Of a DNA stretch of 64,000 nucleotides, positions 1 to 11,318 are shown piece after piece. The translations under genes were made by a program, and so were the position numbers. Positions within the stretch are counted from its first letter, which is position 1; each line of letters opens with the position of its first letter. The stretch comes from Glycine soja (lineage: Eukaryota; Streptophyta; Magnoliopsida; Fabales; Fabaceae). The notes beneath the pieces were generated by a model, which saw nothing but the letters and a program-made list of their open reading frames with translations, was not told the DNA's origin and did no database searches. The DNA lies in NCBI RefSeq assembly GCF_004193775.1, contig NC_041021.1, forward strand, positions 3,730,001-3,794,000. The letters are read 5' to 3'.

Positions 1-1144
1 TGTGGTGGTGGCCACTGGTAATTGAGATGATATATGGGGGAGGTGCAGTAAGTTGATGAAAGTACCATTTGATAGACATAAGATAATTATTCAATCACTA
101 CTTCTATCATTCTACCAAAACTAAGGGATAAACATAAAATTAATATTCTTCATTAATAATTTCTTACATAGTGCATATCCTATTAAATAAGGATTTACAA
201 AGAATACCAACCATAAAAATGACACAATATAGTATTTTTAGGAAATATGAAATAAAATTTAATATTAAAAAAATATCAAAACTATATCCTCTTAAAAACA
301 CGCTATTTTGGCCCAGAAAGGCCATCATATCATCCTCCAAACTACTAATCTAGTTTTTCTTTTTCCTAATTCTTAGAAGAGGAAAATTCTAAGACGATTC
401 TTATGTAAGACCCTCTTAGAAGAGACACATTCTAAGACGGTTCTTATGTAAGAATTGTCTTAGAATTTCTAAGACGGTTATTATGCAAGAACTGTCTTAG
501 AAGAGACAAATTTTTTAAGATGGTTTTTTTTATAGCCGTCGTAATACGTAAATTACTTTTAACATTGTTGGCTTCAAAGACGGTTCCACAATCTTCATTA
601 AATGTACATTAGAACCGTCGTTAAAAATCGATTTTCTAGCAATGCATGGAAATACTTTGTGTTCCTATGACCCCCTTTCAACCAATAAGACTTCGATATT
701 TGCTTCCAAAACCTTTCTTCTTTGTGTTCCTAGCAATGTTTTTCAAATTATTGAAAACCTAAAATTGTATGCGGAAATCATTGAGTAGCTTTCTTTTTGT
801 TTCAAATCATTTGGTGACAACCTGAAATTGTATGCTCCTAACATTTTTGTTGGTCATTTGGTGAGTGCACTTTTTTTTCCGGTTCACCTTCAGGGTCTGT
901 TGTTTGATAATAGAAATTGCTCTTGCTTGAGGGCAAATTTCTCCTATCCATTCATAATTAAAGCAAGATAGAAAATGTAACTTATGTTTGTGCCTGGATT
1001 TTGGAACCTTATTTTGCATTCATAAGTATTTATCTAATACAATTCATCATGATGTAGAATTGGTGCTTCTACTATGCATTTGATATTTCATGCTAAGCTC
1101 TGGTCCCTCTTGCTAACTATTTCTTGTTCCTTCCTTTGTGGCAG

Positions 1145-1217
1145 TCAACCATTGTCTGAACAGTTGAAACCTCAAGTTCCCAAAGCTGATGAACTGGAGC
1201 TATGTCCAATTTGGAAG
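1145..1217 (+). pseudogene. Captured exon-like fragment, gene unknown
   Basis: A 73-nt open stretch is bounded by a good 3' splice site (TTTGTGGCAG before it) and a 5' splice site (GTAATAG after it). It reads SQPLSEQLKPQVPKADELEL followed by CPIWK in one frame. It lies in the interior of the CACTA-like element beside the NET1-like fragment and is more GC-rich than its surroundings. The parent gene is not recognised. It is most likely a transduplicated exon without function of its own. Confidence 0.4.
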
Positions 1218-1501
1218 GTAATAGAATGGAAAGAGTTTGCAACTTTCTTATACATTAAGTCATGGGAGTAAAGTTGGATTTCTCATGAATCTGGAGCAAT
1301 TCTTATCAAATGTACTAATGTTAACATTTATTTGATTTGATGATAGGTAGTTAGGTACCAGACATGGTGAAACAGTCCTCAAGAGTCTCAAATTAGAAAT
1401 ATTCTGGTGGTGGAAATCTATGATCTTGTAGTGTTGCTTAGATCCAATATAAAGCTTTAGCCAAATCAAAACCATATGTGTTGTTGTTCTTTGCCGGAGT
1501 C

Positions 1502-1601
1502 ATGCCAACTTTGTCTCATTCTGAGTCTCGGCGCTCGTATTCTTGGTGGTGGGATAGCCACCTACCAAAGAATTCAAGATGGCTTCAGGAAGACCTTGCA
1601 G
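1502..1601 (+). pseudogene. Captured first coding exon of a NETWORKED1 (NAB-domain) gene
   Basis: The 100-nt piece starts with ATG, reads MPTLSHSESRRSYSWWWDSH and then LPKNSRWLQEDLA, and ends at a 5' splice site (GCAG|GTTTCT). This is the start of the NAB actin-binding domain of plant NET1/KIP1-like proteins, where the triple Trp and the S-x-W-L-Q-E motif are conserved. Compared with the family memory of ...WWWDSHISPKNSKWLQEN, one or two residues appear lost after DSH. The rest of the domain is absent. Its position between CACTA subterminal repeats says it was copied from a host gene by the transposon. Confidence 0.7.
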
Positions 1602-2855
1602 GTTTCTCTCTCCCTGTATTTATGTGTTTCTACAATTATGCTAGAGGAATTTGAATATATTGTTTGAACTAGTTACATTATTGGGTTAGGAAATTGAGAC
1701 CACAATAGAGGTCCATAAATTTTGTATATTACACATGCGTGTGTGTATTGTATTTATCATACTTTCTATTCCTCCAAATCTTTTGGAATGATGGACTGAG
1801 GTAAAGCTAGTAGTATAAGCTATGATAACACCAAAAAAAAAAATCAAATTCTAAGTCGGTTATGCAAAAAATTATCTTAGAATGGCACAACTACTAAGAC
1901 AGTTATTTGTACAACCGATGTAGAAAACAATATACAGTGTTGCTTTTTAAGACAGTTATTCAATAACTGATCTAGAAAGGCAAATACAATAATGCATTTC
2001 TAAGACGGTTATACACATAATCGATGTAGAAAGCTAGGTAAAGTAATGCATTTTTAAGACGGGTATACATATAACCGATGTAAAAAGGCAACTACAGAAA
2101 TGCATTTCTAAGACAATTATACGCATAATCGATGTAGAAAGTCATGCACATTCTAAGTCGGTTATCCAAATAACTGTCTTAGAAACACTGATATATTAAG
2201 ACGGGTTAAAAATCGACGCTATATAGACCACTATATTTTACGACAACCCTATTTAAGACGGGTGAAAACCGTCCTAGAATGACCCCTATAACTGACTTAG
2301 AAAGGCTTATTTGTAGTAGTAGTGAGATTTTTTGTTTCATTGAATTCTTTGATATTTGTTTGGTTTGGATCTTCTTTCACCCATTTCTAAGTAGTTCCAT
2401 TTTTTGTTTACAAGCATTTATCTCCTCCCTCAATCTCTTGCAATTTTTTCTACCCCATTCCTCCAAATTCTCCTTGCACAAATTAATTTTTCCTACTAAT
2501 CCCCATCTTTAAATGACATTTAACACTGTTAAAACTGCCCAGTAATGAAATTCTATTACAACGGTTAGTTCTCTTAAATTTTATTGTTTCATTAGTTCAA
2601 ACCTAAAAACTTGACCCAATACCAGATTTTAGACCTTGACTATTTTATATCATCTAAATTTACTGCAAAAGAAAGAATAGATGATAACCTTATATGTCAC
2701 TGTTGGCCAAGTTAATTATGAACAACATGCATTTTCATATATTGATAGGAGTTATTTTGATGAAGAACATGTAATTTCATATTTTGATAGGATATGTTTA
2801 TGATATATTATTTTGTATGGTGTATTTTTCTGTTCAGAGTTCTTAGTTTTGGAAA

Positions 2856-2857
<2 letters not shown>

Positions 2858-2925
<68 letters not shown>
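2858..2925. repeat. (ATT)n microsatellite
   Basis: An uninterrupted run of about 22 TTA/ATT units. Read on the minus strand it gives a poly-asparagine frame, which is an artefact of the repeat. Confidence 0.95.
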
Positions 2926-4128
2926 TGTAGAAGAAAATGCTTTGAACATGTATGAGGTATTTTCTCCATTGAAGAATTGAGGTTCACAATGAAAAATACT
3001 GAAGCTAGTGAGAAGAAGGGGGTAGGCCGTTAAATTTTCAGATTGAGTACCGTTAAATAAAGGTGTGATAGAAAGAACATTGAGATGACAACCTAAATTA
3101 AAAGATCCATTTCTCTGTAGATCTTTTTTTTAAAAATAAAAATTTCTTGATTTTTTAACTGTGTATGCAGTTTTTATTTTTCTTCTTCTTTATGTCAAAC
3201 GTCAAACTAAGTTTGACAATATAAAATATAAGATGCAGATATTTGTATAGCTTTTATTTTTTTAAAAAATGTTTTATCAATTTCTTGATTTTTTTTATAG
3301 GGTATGTGCTTTACTGCCTTTTATTCTTTATTTGTTTCTTGTAAAAAAAACACTTTATTTGTTTCATAATTCAAATAATTTTCGAACACTCAATGGCATC
3401 CACTAACAAGACAATATACAACAATTTATTAGATAAGAAACATACATGTAATCACACTCCCTTGATTTTATCTCTTCAATGTCTGTCAAAGAAATTTTAC
3501 TATAGTGATGTTGTTCAAACGAAAACTTTGACCTCTAGTTTTGTTTAATTTGGATAAATTTTTTAATAAATATGTATAGATCAACAAGAAAATAAAACAA
3601 ATTAAGATAAAATGAATATAATTCTTTTATATATAATTTAAAGTTAATTTATGCACCTTAACATTTTTAAAATTCTATTCATTTTAATTATATGTTTTAC
3701 AAATTTGAATTGGAAGGTCCTTATGCATTTATAAATTATATTTATTAAATACTTGCATCTTAAAATTATTTGATTAATATTAAATTATTTTTAAATTATT
3801 AAATATAAAAATTGACAACCGTTTATTTTTAGTAAAGTTTATATAATGAATTTTTTTTAATAAATATTTAAAAATGAATTTTTGGATTAGGTTGAAATTT
3901 GAATTACTCTAGCTATCAAAACAAAACAATTAAAATACATAAATTTGAATTTGTCCAAACAAAACATTTCACAAATGAAAAAAACTTAAATTAAAGCAAT
4001 TAAAAAACTTTATATTTAGTTCCTACAAGAATTACTATTAGTCCCTGTCAACTTTTAAAACCCATAGAAAAATATCATTTTCAAATCCATCACCCCCTCT
4101 TTTTTAAGTCGGAACAAATACATAACAG

Positions 4129-4290
4129 AACATGATTCTGTGTACAAAATCATGATTTCATGTAGATTTTGTAATCATATTTTTGGTGTATTTTTAAGCC
4201 AAAACAAATACAAATAAAAACATATTTTTGTGTACAAAATCTAAAATGAAAATATTATTTCGTTTTAGATTTTGTACACGGAATCATGTT
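4129..4290. repeat. Nested inverted repeat able to form a cruciform
   Basis: The 23-nt arm at 4129-4151 (AACATGATTCTGTGTACAAA then ATC) is matched in inverse at 4268-4290 with a single mismatch. Inside lies a second palindrome: TGTACAAAATCTAAAA at 4231-4246 pairs perfectly with 4263-4278. The inner and outer right arms overlap, so the two folds are alternatives. It may be a decayed MITE. Confidence 0.7.
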
Positions 4291-4484
4291 TTTGTTGTAA
4301 CATAGGAGGTGCAAACGAAATACAAAACTGAAACATGATTGCACATATAAAATCTAAAATAGAACCATTTTATATTTTGTTTCCACCTCCATATTACATA
4401 AAAAATGTTATTCCATGGGGAGATGATATTTTTGGGAAAAAAAAGTTTCAGCCACTTAACAGGGCCCAACAGCAATGCCACTCT

Positions 4485-4828
4485 AGGGGGTGTTGCTAAG
4501 TGCACCCAGCATTATTGCAGATACACCCAACACTTAAGGTGAAATAACGAAAATATCCTTGATCCGTAAGCCATTTAAGTTGATCCGTAAAAGGCTTATG
4601 GATCAAGTTGATCCACAAGTCTTTTACGGATCAACTTGATTCGTAAAAGCCTTACGAATCAACTTAATCCGTAGAAGCCTTACGGATCAACTTGATCTAT
4701 ACGATTTATGGATCACCCTCACACACACCCATCACAAATACGAAAAAAAACATAAGAATAACTTTGGTATTTTAAAAAAATGCTGAGTGCACCAACAATA
4801 ATACTGAATGCACCTAACAACACCCCCT
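4485..4828. mobile_element. MITE-like palindromic element with GGGGGTGTTG ends
   Basis: The left end AGGGGGTGTTGCTAAGTGCA is answered about 340 bp later by its near reverse complement (TGCACCTAACAACACCCCCT), and the similarity continues inward for some 35 bp. The core (4558-4720) is made of alternating direct and inverted copies of a unit like GATCCGTAAAAGGCTTAC. No coding capacity. The flanks suggest a short TA-type target-site duplication, but this is not decisive, so the superfamily is left open. Confidence 0.65.
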
Positions 4829-5199
4829 CTAAGTCGTACCTTAAACTTTCCATGAGCCTTTGAAATGATTGGGTTTCTTGATTACATTGGGGTACTTGAT
4901 ATTTACACCCGTATTTTCCTAAATACACTTCCATTATCCTTTTTATGTTTTAATTGTTCATTATATCCTTTTTTCTTAAAGAGATACATCTCTTGAAAAA
5001 TTATTTTTATTTTTCAAAATAATATATACCTATTCTGTAAATATATTTTTAGAATTATATATCTTAGTTGTAAAAATATATTTTTAGAATAGGTTTATGT
5101 TCCTTAAAAAAAAGAATAGATTTATGTTATTCTTAAAAGACATTTCTAACATTTTTCTTACACATCTATGTTTGTTAGTTTTTTATCCTATTATTATTT

Positions 5200-5204
<5 letters not shown>

Positions 5205-5261
<57 letters not shown>
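5205..5261. repeat. (TA)n microsatellite
   Basis: About 28 uninterrupted TA units, about 0.8 kb upstream of the start codon of the gene at 6047. Confidence 0.95.
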
Positions 5262-5263
<2 letters not shown>

Positions 5264-5618
5264 CTGTAACAATGCTATTTTGCACGAATTGCACTAACAC
5301 GAATTACATATCTGACAGATTATTATTTTCTAAAACAAATATTAATTGAAAATCTAAAAATATATCCAATATCTTATAATAGAATACACAGCTTTGTGCG
5401 TATTTGACGAATTAATTTTCGTACTAAATATCATTTTCATTTTCATTTTCATTTTCATTATTATTATTATTATTAAAATTGCGGATCCAACCGGAACTAT
5501 AATTATATTTAAGTTAAAAAAACATTTTATGAATATTTACCGGAAAAAGTATGAAACTTCTAAGCTTCAATAATAATAATAATAATCTCTTCCACAACAA
5601 CATAATAATAATAATAAA

Positions 5619-5628
5619 TTATATATTT
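5619..5628 (+). promoter_or_regulatory. Candidate TATA box of the membrane-protein gene
   Basis: ATTATATATT sits about 420 bp before the ATG at 6047 and is followed by a CT-rich stretch (5735-5890) typical of plant 5' leaders. It is the best TATA-like match there, but the region is AT-rich throughout, so the assignment is weak. Confidence 0.3.
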
Positions 5629-6046
5629 TGGAGCTGTACACAGCTCTAGCATCTAGAGAAAGAATGCAAATCTGAATTCTAAGTTGCACTTGCATCCTTT
5701 TCCTATGTCACTGTGCATGGGACACAGAATTGGGTAATCACGAAATCCCTTTCTTCTTCTTCTCCCACACAAAATCCCTTCAATGCTCCACTTTTCAACG
5801 CTCCGAATTCCCATTCCCATTTCTAGGTACTGTATCACCTCAATTTCCTCATTCTCTTCCTTCGTTCTTCTCAATTCAACCTCCATTGCTCATAATTTCC
5901 TTTGCTGAAGACACCCCCACTTCGTGATTCACTTTTTCGGAGCTCAATCTAGCTCTTGCAGATCTTGGGTTTCACCCCAAACTTCGTGTGAATCTTGAAT
6001 TCCAATGAAATAAATAATCTTTCTTTTTTTTGTTATTATTATTATT

Positions 6047-7132
6047 ATGAACACCCAAATGGAGATTTCCAGTGGAGGTTGTTCTCCTAGGATTAGGTCT
6101 GAATATTCAAGAAAAGAGGGATCCGAGGGAACCCCTTTTCAGCACATGGAACTCTCTGATCGTGATCGCAATTTCCAAGTCCAATCGATGAACGCTTTGG
6201 AAATTCTGAGAGAAACCGTCAGGATCCTTAGGTTCAATTCGTGGGGTTTCATGGCAATCGCTTTTATGCTTATTTGTCCTGTTTCTGCTGTGCTTTTATC
6301 TAATGTAATAGTGGATGAGTCTATTGTCAAGAATCTGTCCATCAGACTTATGTTGGTTGCACAGACTAGTGGTCTCCCTCTCAGACCAATCATCAAACAG
6401 TCTTGTCAGCGGTTCGCGGAGACCGTGGTTTCATCGGCCATGTGCTTTCCTTTCTATGCTACGTTGTTGTTGTTGTCAAAGGCTGCGGTCGTCTACTCCG
6501 TAGATTGTACTTATTCGAGGAAGAAGTTCGATGCTTCCAAGTTTTGTGTGATTGTTGCCAAGTTTTGGAGGAAGATCCTGTTCACATATATGTGGGTGTG
6601 TACGGTTATAGTTTGCTGCATTACATTGTTCTGTGTTTTCCTTGTTGCGTTCTGCAGTGCTTTGGCTGTTCTTGGGTTTTTACCAGATGTTGTTGTGTAT
6701 TGTGCAATGCTGGTTGGGCTGGTTTTCTCGGTTGTCTTTGCCAATGCCATAATCATCTGCAACATTGCGATGGTGATCTCGGTGTTGGAGGATGTTTCGG
6801 GAGCGCAGGCTATGCTTCGGTCAAGTATTTTGATCAAGGGTCAGACGCAGGTGGGTCTGCTGATATTTCTCGGATCAACGATAGGAATGGCCTTTGTGGA
6901 GGGCTTGTTTGAGCACAGAGTAAAGACACTGAGCTATGGTGATGGATCTTCGAGAGTGTGGGAAGGGCCGCTCTTGGTGGTAATGTATTCATTTGTGGTG
7001 CTTATAGATTCCATGATGAGTGCAGTTTTCTATTTCAGTTGTAGATCTTCTAACATGGAGATCTCAGATGTTGAAGGCAAGTCAATTTTAGAAACTATGG
7101 CCATTTCTGCTGAATCAATGGGCATTCAATGA
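6047..7132 (+). CDS. Plant-specific multi-pass membrane protein, unknown function
   Basis: Single-exon gene of 361 codons ending in TGA. The first about 60 residues are hydrophilic (Ser/Arg/Glu-rich). Hydrophobic segments follow at roughly 67-86, 127-150, 177-210, 214-248, 271-288 and 309-331, so about six membrane passes with a short polar tail. No signal peptide is evident. It resembles the uncharacterised plant family sometimes named polyadenylate-binding protein 1-B-binding protein; that is from memory, and the name says little about function. Two in-frame Met codons (1 and 5) could start it; the first is used here. The leader is CT-rich and AT microsatellites lie just before it. It is GC-richer than its surroundings and has no frame breaks, so it is probably active. 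Confidence 0.9.
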   Translation: MNTQMEISSGGCSPRIRSEYSRKEGSEGTPFQHMELSDRDRNFQVQSMNALEILRETVRILRFNSWGFMAIAFMLICPVSAVLLSNVIVDESIVKNLSIRLMLVAQTSGLPLRPIIKQSCQRFAETVVSSAMCFPFYATLLLLSKAAVVYSVDCTYSRKKFDASKFCVIVAKFWRKILFTYMWVCTVIVCCITLFCVFLVAFCSALAVLGFLPDVVVYCAMLVGLVFSVVFANAIIICNIAMVISVLEDVSGAQAMLRSSILIKGQTQVGLLIFLGSTIGMAFVEGLFEHRVKTLSYGDGSSRVWEGPLLVVMYSFVVLIDSMMSAVFYFSCRSSNMEISDVEGKSILETMAISAESMGIQ

Positions 7133-9395
7133 CATTGCCGGCATGATATTGACTGTATGCCGATTGAATGAATAAGATGCAGAGGGACGCTGTAAGAGAT
7201 TGTTCCCAGAAAATTGTGTTGCCATTGAGGATCCTTGCAAGTTGCAACAATTCTTCTTCTGAGCATTGAATAGGAGAGCTATGTAGATTGAATGACTTTG
7301 GATGGCTTTTACCTTGATGAGCTTGCTCATTTCAGCGTACGGAAATTGCTTCTTTTAGTTATATTACAAACACGGAGAAACATTAAGCGGGATAGTCAAT
7401 GTATTTGTTTTTGGAGTGTCAGTGGAAAAGCTAATATTTTATAGACAAATGGAAGAAATTAATTTAAATTGAACCACATTTCTATTGTTCCCTTGTGATA
7501 CACAGTTTGATCTTTAGTTTCAAACATCAATGAACTACAATTAGCTTATTTAGACCGATATGCTCATCTCTAAAATCTTTACTATTTGAGAAAGATGTGA
7601 AAGGTGAGTCTATCAAATTCAGTTCTTATATCTGTCTCTGTCTTTTACAAATATCTCCTGATGCTTAAAAGTATATTTCTTTCTTTGTTATAAAATGGTT
7701 AGGGGTCTTTCAAGGCTAAGGCATGCGACAAGCCTCACTGAGAGATCTTAGGTTGGTATGTATAAATCTGTCTACTAAGGGAAAGTACTTGCTGTGATGT
7801 TTGAAAGTTTGTTTTCTAATTCAATGGACTTGATGCCTTTTACAATTTTTTAATACATTGTTTAATTTTATACATATAAAGAATCTGTTCATCTGTTGAT
7901 AATCAGTATGCACCAAGTGGATTCTTGAATAAGTATACTGAGCTCATTTGCATTGAGAAATCTCTATATGTAGATTACTGTCTAAGGGATTCACCTTCTG
8001 ACTTTGCTTGCATTGAATGATCTTTCTATGTGTGCCTAACCGCTTATTCCTTCTAGTTCTATGTATTTTTTTGATCCATAGTAATCGAATTCAGGTATTA
8101 GGGGTTTAAAAAATACTACTATAGTATAGTGTAGTTTGGTGATCTGCCCCTGCAATTTGCAACGAAGGTTAGAATGGCCATTCTACTTCCCTGGGTGAAA
8201 GCAGTAACTTTCTACTTGTGAAAGCAACAAAGGTGCTGAACAAAATGGATGCTGACATATGAATTGGCAGAATTGCCCTGGTGCACCTTCCTTTTTGTAC
8301 ACGATGATCCACTACCATCTAAGAGAGCAAATGATACTGCTGTTGGGGTTTCTTTCATAAGGCAGGCAGGGTATAATGATTCGAATTTTGGTTTGGTTAA
8401 TGGCACATTTGGGGTTGGTATTTTTCTCGAGCTTTTTATGACTGTATGCCTGAAAGATTATTTAGTATCCTATTTCATTGTAAGAGGAGTGTCCGGAACA
8501 CCCTATTTTAACACATTTTCCTATTGATTAAAATTTATTTAAAATTATAAAATTATAAGAGATATTCTTTAAATAAGATGCAAGATCCACAAAATTATGA
8601 GTTCCAATAAAATGGATGCCTGCACACACGGAAACTCGCACAGATCAGAAAATTTGTTTAGTGGGACAAGAAAACAATATATATATATTTTTATATCAAT
8701 GACAAGGTAACAATATATTTTATCTTTACAGAAGTAAAATATTATAAATTTTTACGAAATATATAATTTTATGATAAAAAAAATTCAAATTACTTATATT
8801 CTTTCACAAATTACAATCAAGTTAAAATGTGTATTTCTTACCGATTTTATGTATGTGTTTAGTATTATATATAGGAGCAAAATAATAAAAATTAGAAAGT
8901 TAAAACGGTCAAATAAGTACCAATTTATTATTTCTTTTATCTCTTAGTTATAATTTTCTACATTCATTTAAAAAAGATTATTTATGGGGATAATACCTTT
9001 TTTTTTAGTAACTCCCAAGTCTTAATATAAGTTCAAATTAGATGACTCGGTCACGTAATTGATTTGGGATGACTCGGTCAAATTCAACCAGTAAGGTCAC
9101 CTCTATGACGGTCCAATCCAATCGGTTTTACCATAAAAACAAAATTAGACCATTTTTATGATATCGTTTTGATGTTTCATTATTATTAATTGTTATTTTA
9201 GATTTTAGAGTATGAATGAACTTTTCTTACTCAAATAATATTAGTTACATACTTATATATAATAGATACATATATAATTTTAAATTTTTAATATATATAA
9301 GATCAAACTGAATCAATTCTTAACCCATTGGTTTGACCATTAACTCATTACCTTGACCGGATCAAATGATCTGACCAGATTTCACAAAATAAAAA
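7133..9395. other. Downstream flank and intergenic DNA, no clear gene
   Basis: The first about 300 bp is probably the 3' untranslated region of the membrane-protein gene. A 92-codon frame at 8249-8527 has mixed composition and no recognised motif. It overlaps an opposite-strand frame and is left unannotated. From 8540 on the DNA is AT-rich without coding signal. Confidence 0.5.
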
Positions 9396-10330
9396 AAAAT
9401 GAAATGAAAAACAATATTTTATCATCCTTACTCCACCTCACTCAAATTTATTATTGAAAGAGTTAATATGGTAACAAATCCTTAAATCTACTATCACTCC
9501 TCTCTCTCTCTCTCTCTCTATATATATAACATTTTGCAACATTGTAACTTGTAACACAAGGAAAAATATTATACTATTTTTCTATTAAGTATTACTTTAA
9601 ATAACGTTTATATAAAAAATGTTACCAATGTAAATCATTAGGTGGCCATATACTTGATTTTATTTGGGAATTTTTAGAATGCACATTAACCTTTCTCTCT
9701 CTAGCTGTCTCACGGTTACAATATCACTCTCTCATTTGCGTTGTCGTCTTTCTTGAGCTCTCTCTTGTTGCGTCACATTTTCTGTCTCTCTCCCACGCTC
9801 TTGCATTCATTTCTTTTTATGTCGCTACACTAATCTTAATGGCCCTGTCTATAAAAAGAGAGAGAAATCAAATGAGATGAGAAACAATAAAGTTTATTAC
9901 CCTTACTCCACCTCACTCGCATTTATTATTGAGTTAATGTAGGGAACAAATCCTATAATCTACTACCACTACTACATATATAACATTTTGTAATATTTAA
10001 TTTTTTTTACAAAACAACATTTAACTTGTAACACAGGAAAATGTGTTACTATTTTTTGATTAAGTAGTATTTTAATAACATTTATAACAAAAATGTTATC
10101 AAATGTAACTTTTTTTAGGCGGCCGTATGCCTAATTTTATTTGCGAAACTTATGCATTAGCCTTTCTCTCTCCAACTCTCTCACGGTCATACTATCACTT
10201 TCATTTGCGTGTTATCTTTCTCTAGCCCTCTTGTTGTGTCACATTGTTTCTCTCTCTCTCTGACACAAACACACGCTTGCGTTCGTTTCATTTTGTGTCG
10301 ATACACTTAACTTAATGGCTTTGTCTATCA
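9396..10330 (+). repeat. Tandem duplication, two diverged copies of about 460 bp
   Basis: Copy 1 (about 9396-9853) and copy 2 (about 9868-10330) share the same order of landmarks: CTTACTCCACCTCACTC, ACATTTTG, AACTTGTAACACA, the AGGTGGCC/AGGCGGCC block, CTCTCACGGT, CATTTGCGT and TTAATGGC. Divergence is considerable, with insertions, so the event is old. CT-rich stretches near the end of each copy look like a plant 5' leader, but no reading frame follows. Confidence 0.8.
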
Positions 10331-11310
10331 CAACAACCTCTCCTCTCACAGTGATTAATCACTTTCTCCTCGTAGCAACATCTCTCGGCTGAATATCTCC
10401 ATTGGAATCTTCTATTCGGTAATGAAATTTCGAATCACTTTCATCAAGCATTCTGATGTCATTCCCAATTTTAGGGTTTATTTTCTAGATTTAATTTTGG
10501 CTTTTAGGTTAGAGCTTCCATGATCTGTTTTCCGTTAAGGCTAGATGGTTCATTTCATCGCATTTTGCTTGGTTAGAAATGGAGAACTAAAGTTCAATTT
10601 CTCAACATTCGAAGGTGAGCTTCAATAACTAGAAGGTTTTGTAATTTTTCACTGTATTAGTTTAGTAACTTTAGCGTTAAATTAATTTATTTGTTAATGT
10701 TTCCTTCATCAATTCATTTTCTTAAATTTAATTTCTATTATTTTCCCTAATTAATATGTGTGTATGTAAGATATGAAGTTTAGGTTCTTGTGGTTGTTAT
10801 TTTATAAGAGATTTGATCTATGTTTGTATCGTATCATGTTTTGCACTTGAACTGTTTGACAAATGTCCTAGTGACCATTCTTTAATTATTAGTACCAATG
10901 TATGATGTTGAATCAATATTATTGGTCTTTAACACTCTAATGTGTGATTATAGGTCTAAAGACACGCGGGAGAAGTTGCAGATTGGGATGACTTAACCAA
11001 TTTATATGTTCCTTCAAGTAATTACCCGGGCATAAGCACACTCTCTATCTCTTTCTTCTTTATTCTAAAAGGATGGCTAAGCCTACTCTAATACTAGTTT
11101 TGTTGTGGTGATATGAGGTTTATCATTTTCTATTTTTTGGATTTGTGCAGAATGGAAAGCATTTGTTTCAAAGGAAGAAATCTGTCACACTGGATAATCT
11201 CTCTGGAGATAAGTGATGTTCGAACAAGCTTTGACATGTTTACTCCTAAGAACAAGGTTCCTTCTCTCCCTCTGTCAAACTTAGTTGAATGTACAACATT
11301 TTTCTTTTGT
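10331..11310. other. Non-coding stretch between the tandem duplication and the hAT element
   Basis: Short frames only. The T-rich composition and splice-like signals would suit introns or a decayed leader of a lost gene, but no exon is recognisable. Confidence 0.4.
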
Positions 11311-11318
11311 GTTATGCT

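Larger units (their letters stand above)
341..2324. mobile_element. CACTA-like DNA transposon carrying gene fragments
   Basis: The right end at 2311-2324 reads, on the minus strand, CACTACTACTACAA, the hallmark CACTA terminus. Both flanks of the interior (about 380-620 and 1845-2290) are packed with short subterminal repeats of the type TTCTAAGACGGTTAT in both orientations, as expected for transposase-binding subterminal regions. The left end near 341 (ACTACTAATCTAG) looks like a decayed CACTA terminus and is less certain. No transposase reading frame is present, so the element is non-autonomous. The interior (about 640-1800) holds exon-like pieces, one from a NET/NAB-domain gene. A 3-bp target-site duplication could not be confirmed. 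Confidence 0.7.
2325..5600. other. AT-rich intergenic stretch with simple repeats and a MITE
   Basis: No gene was found. The stretch holds the long ATT run, the nested inverted repeat near 4.1-4.3 kb, the MITE at 4485-4828, the TA run at 5205-5261 and short ATTTTC and TTA runs near 5430-5475. Open frames here are short and driven by low-complexity sequence. Confidence 0.7.

Noticed and set aside
2752..2949. Minus-strand frame with a long poly-Asn run
   Set aside because: It is the translation of the (ATT)n microsatellite and has no other sequence of note.
5097..5297. Plus-strand frame with alternating Ile-Tyr
   Set aside because: It is driven by the (TA)n microsatellite.
6403..6912. 169-codon plus frame and several antisense frames over the membrane-protein gene
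   Set aside because: They are shadows of the 361-codon frame, which has the membrane-protein pattern.
8249..8527. 92-codon frame in a GC-richer patch
   Set aside because: No motif recognised and it overlaps an opposite-strand frame. It may be a gene fragment but cannot be supported.
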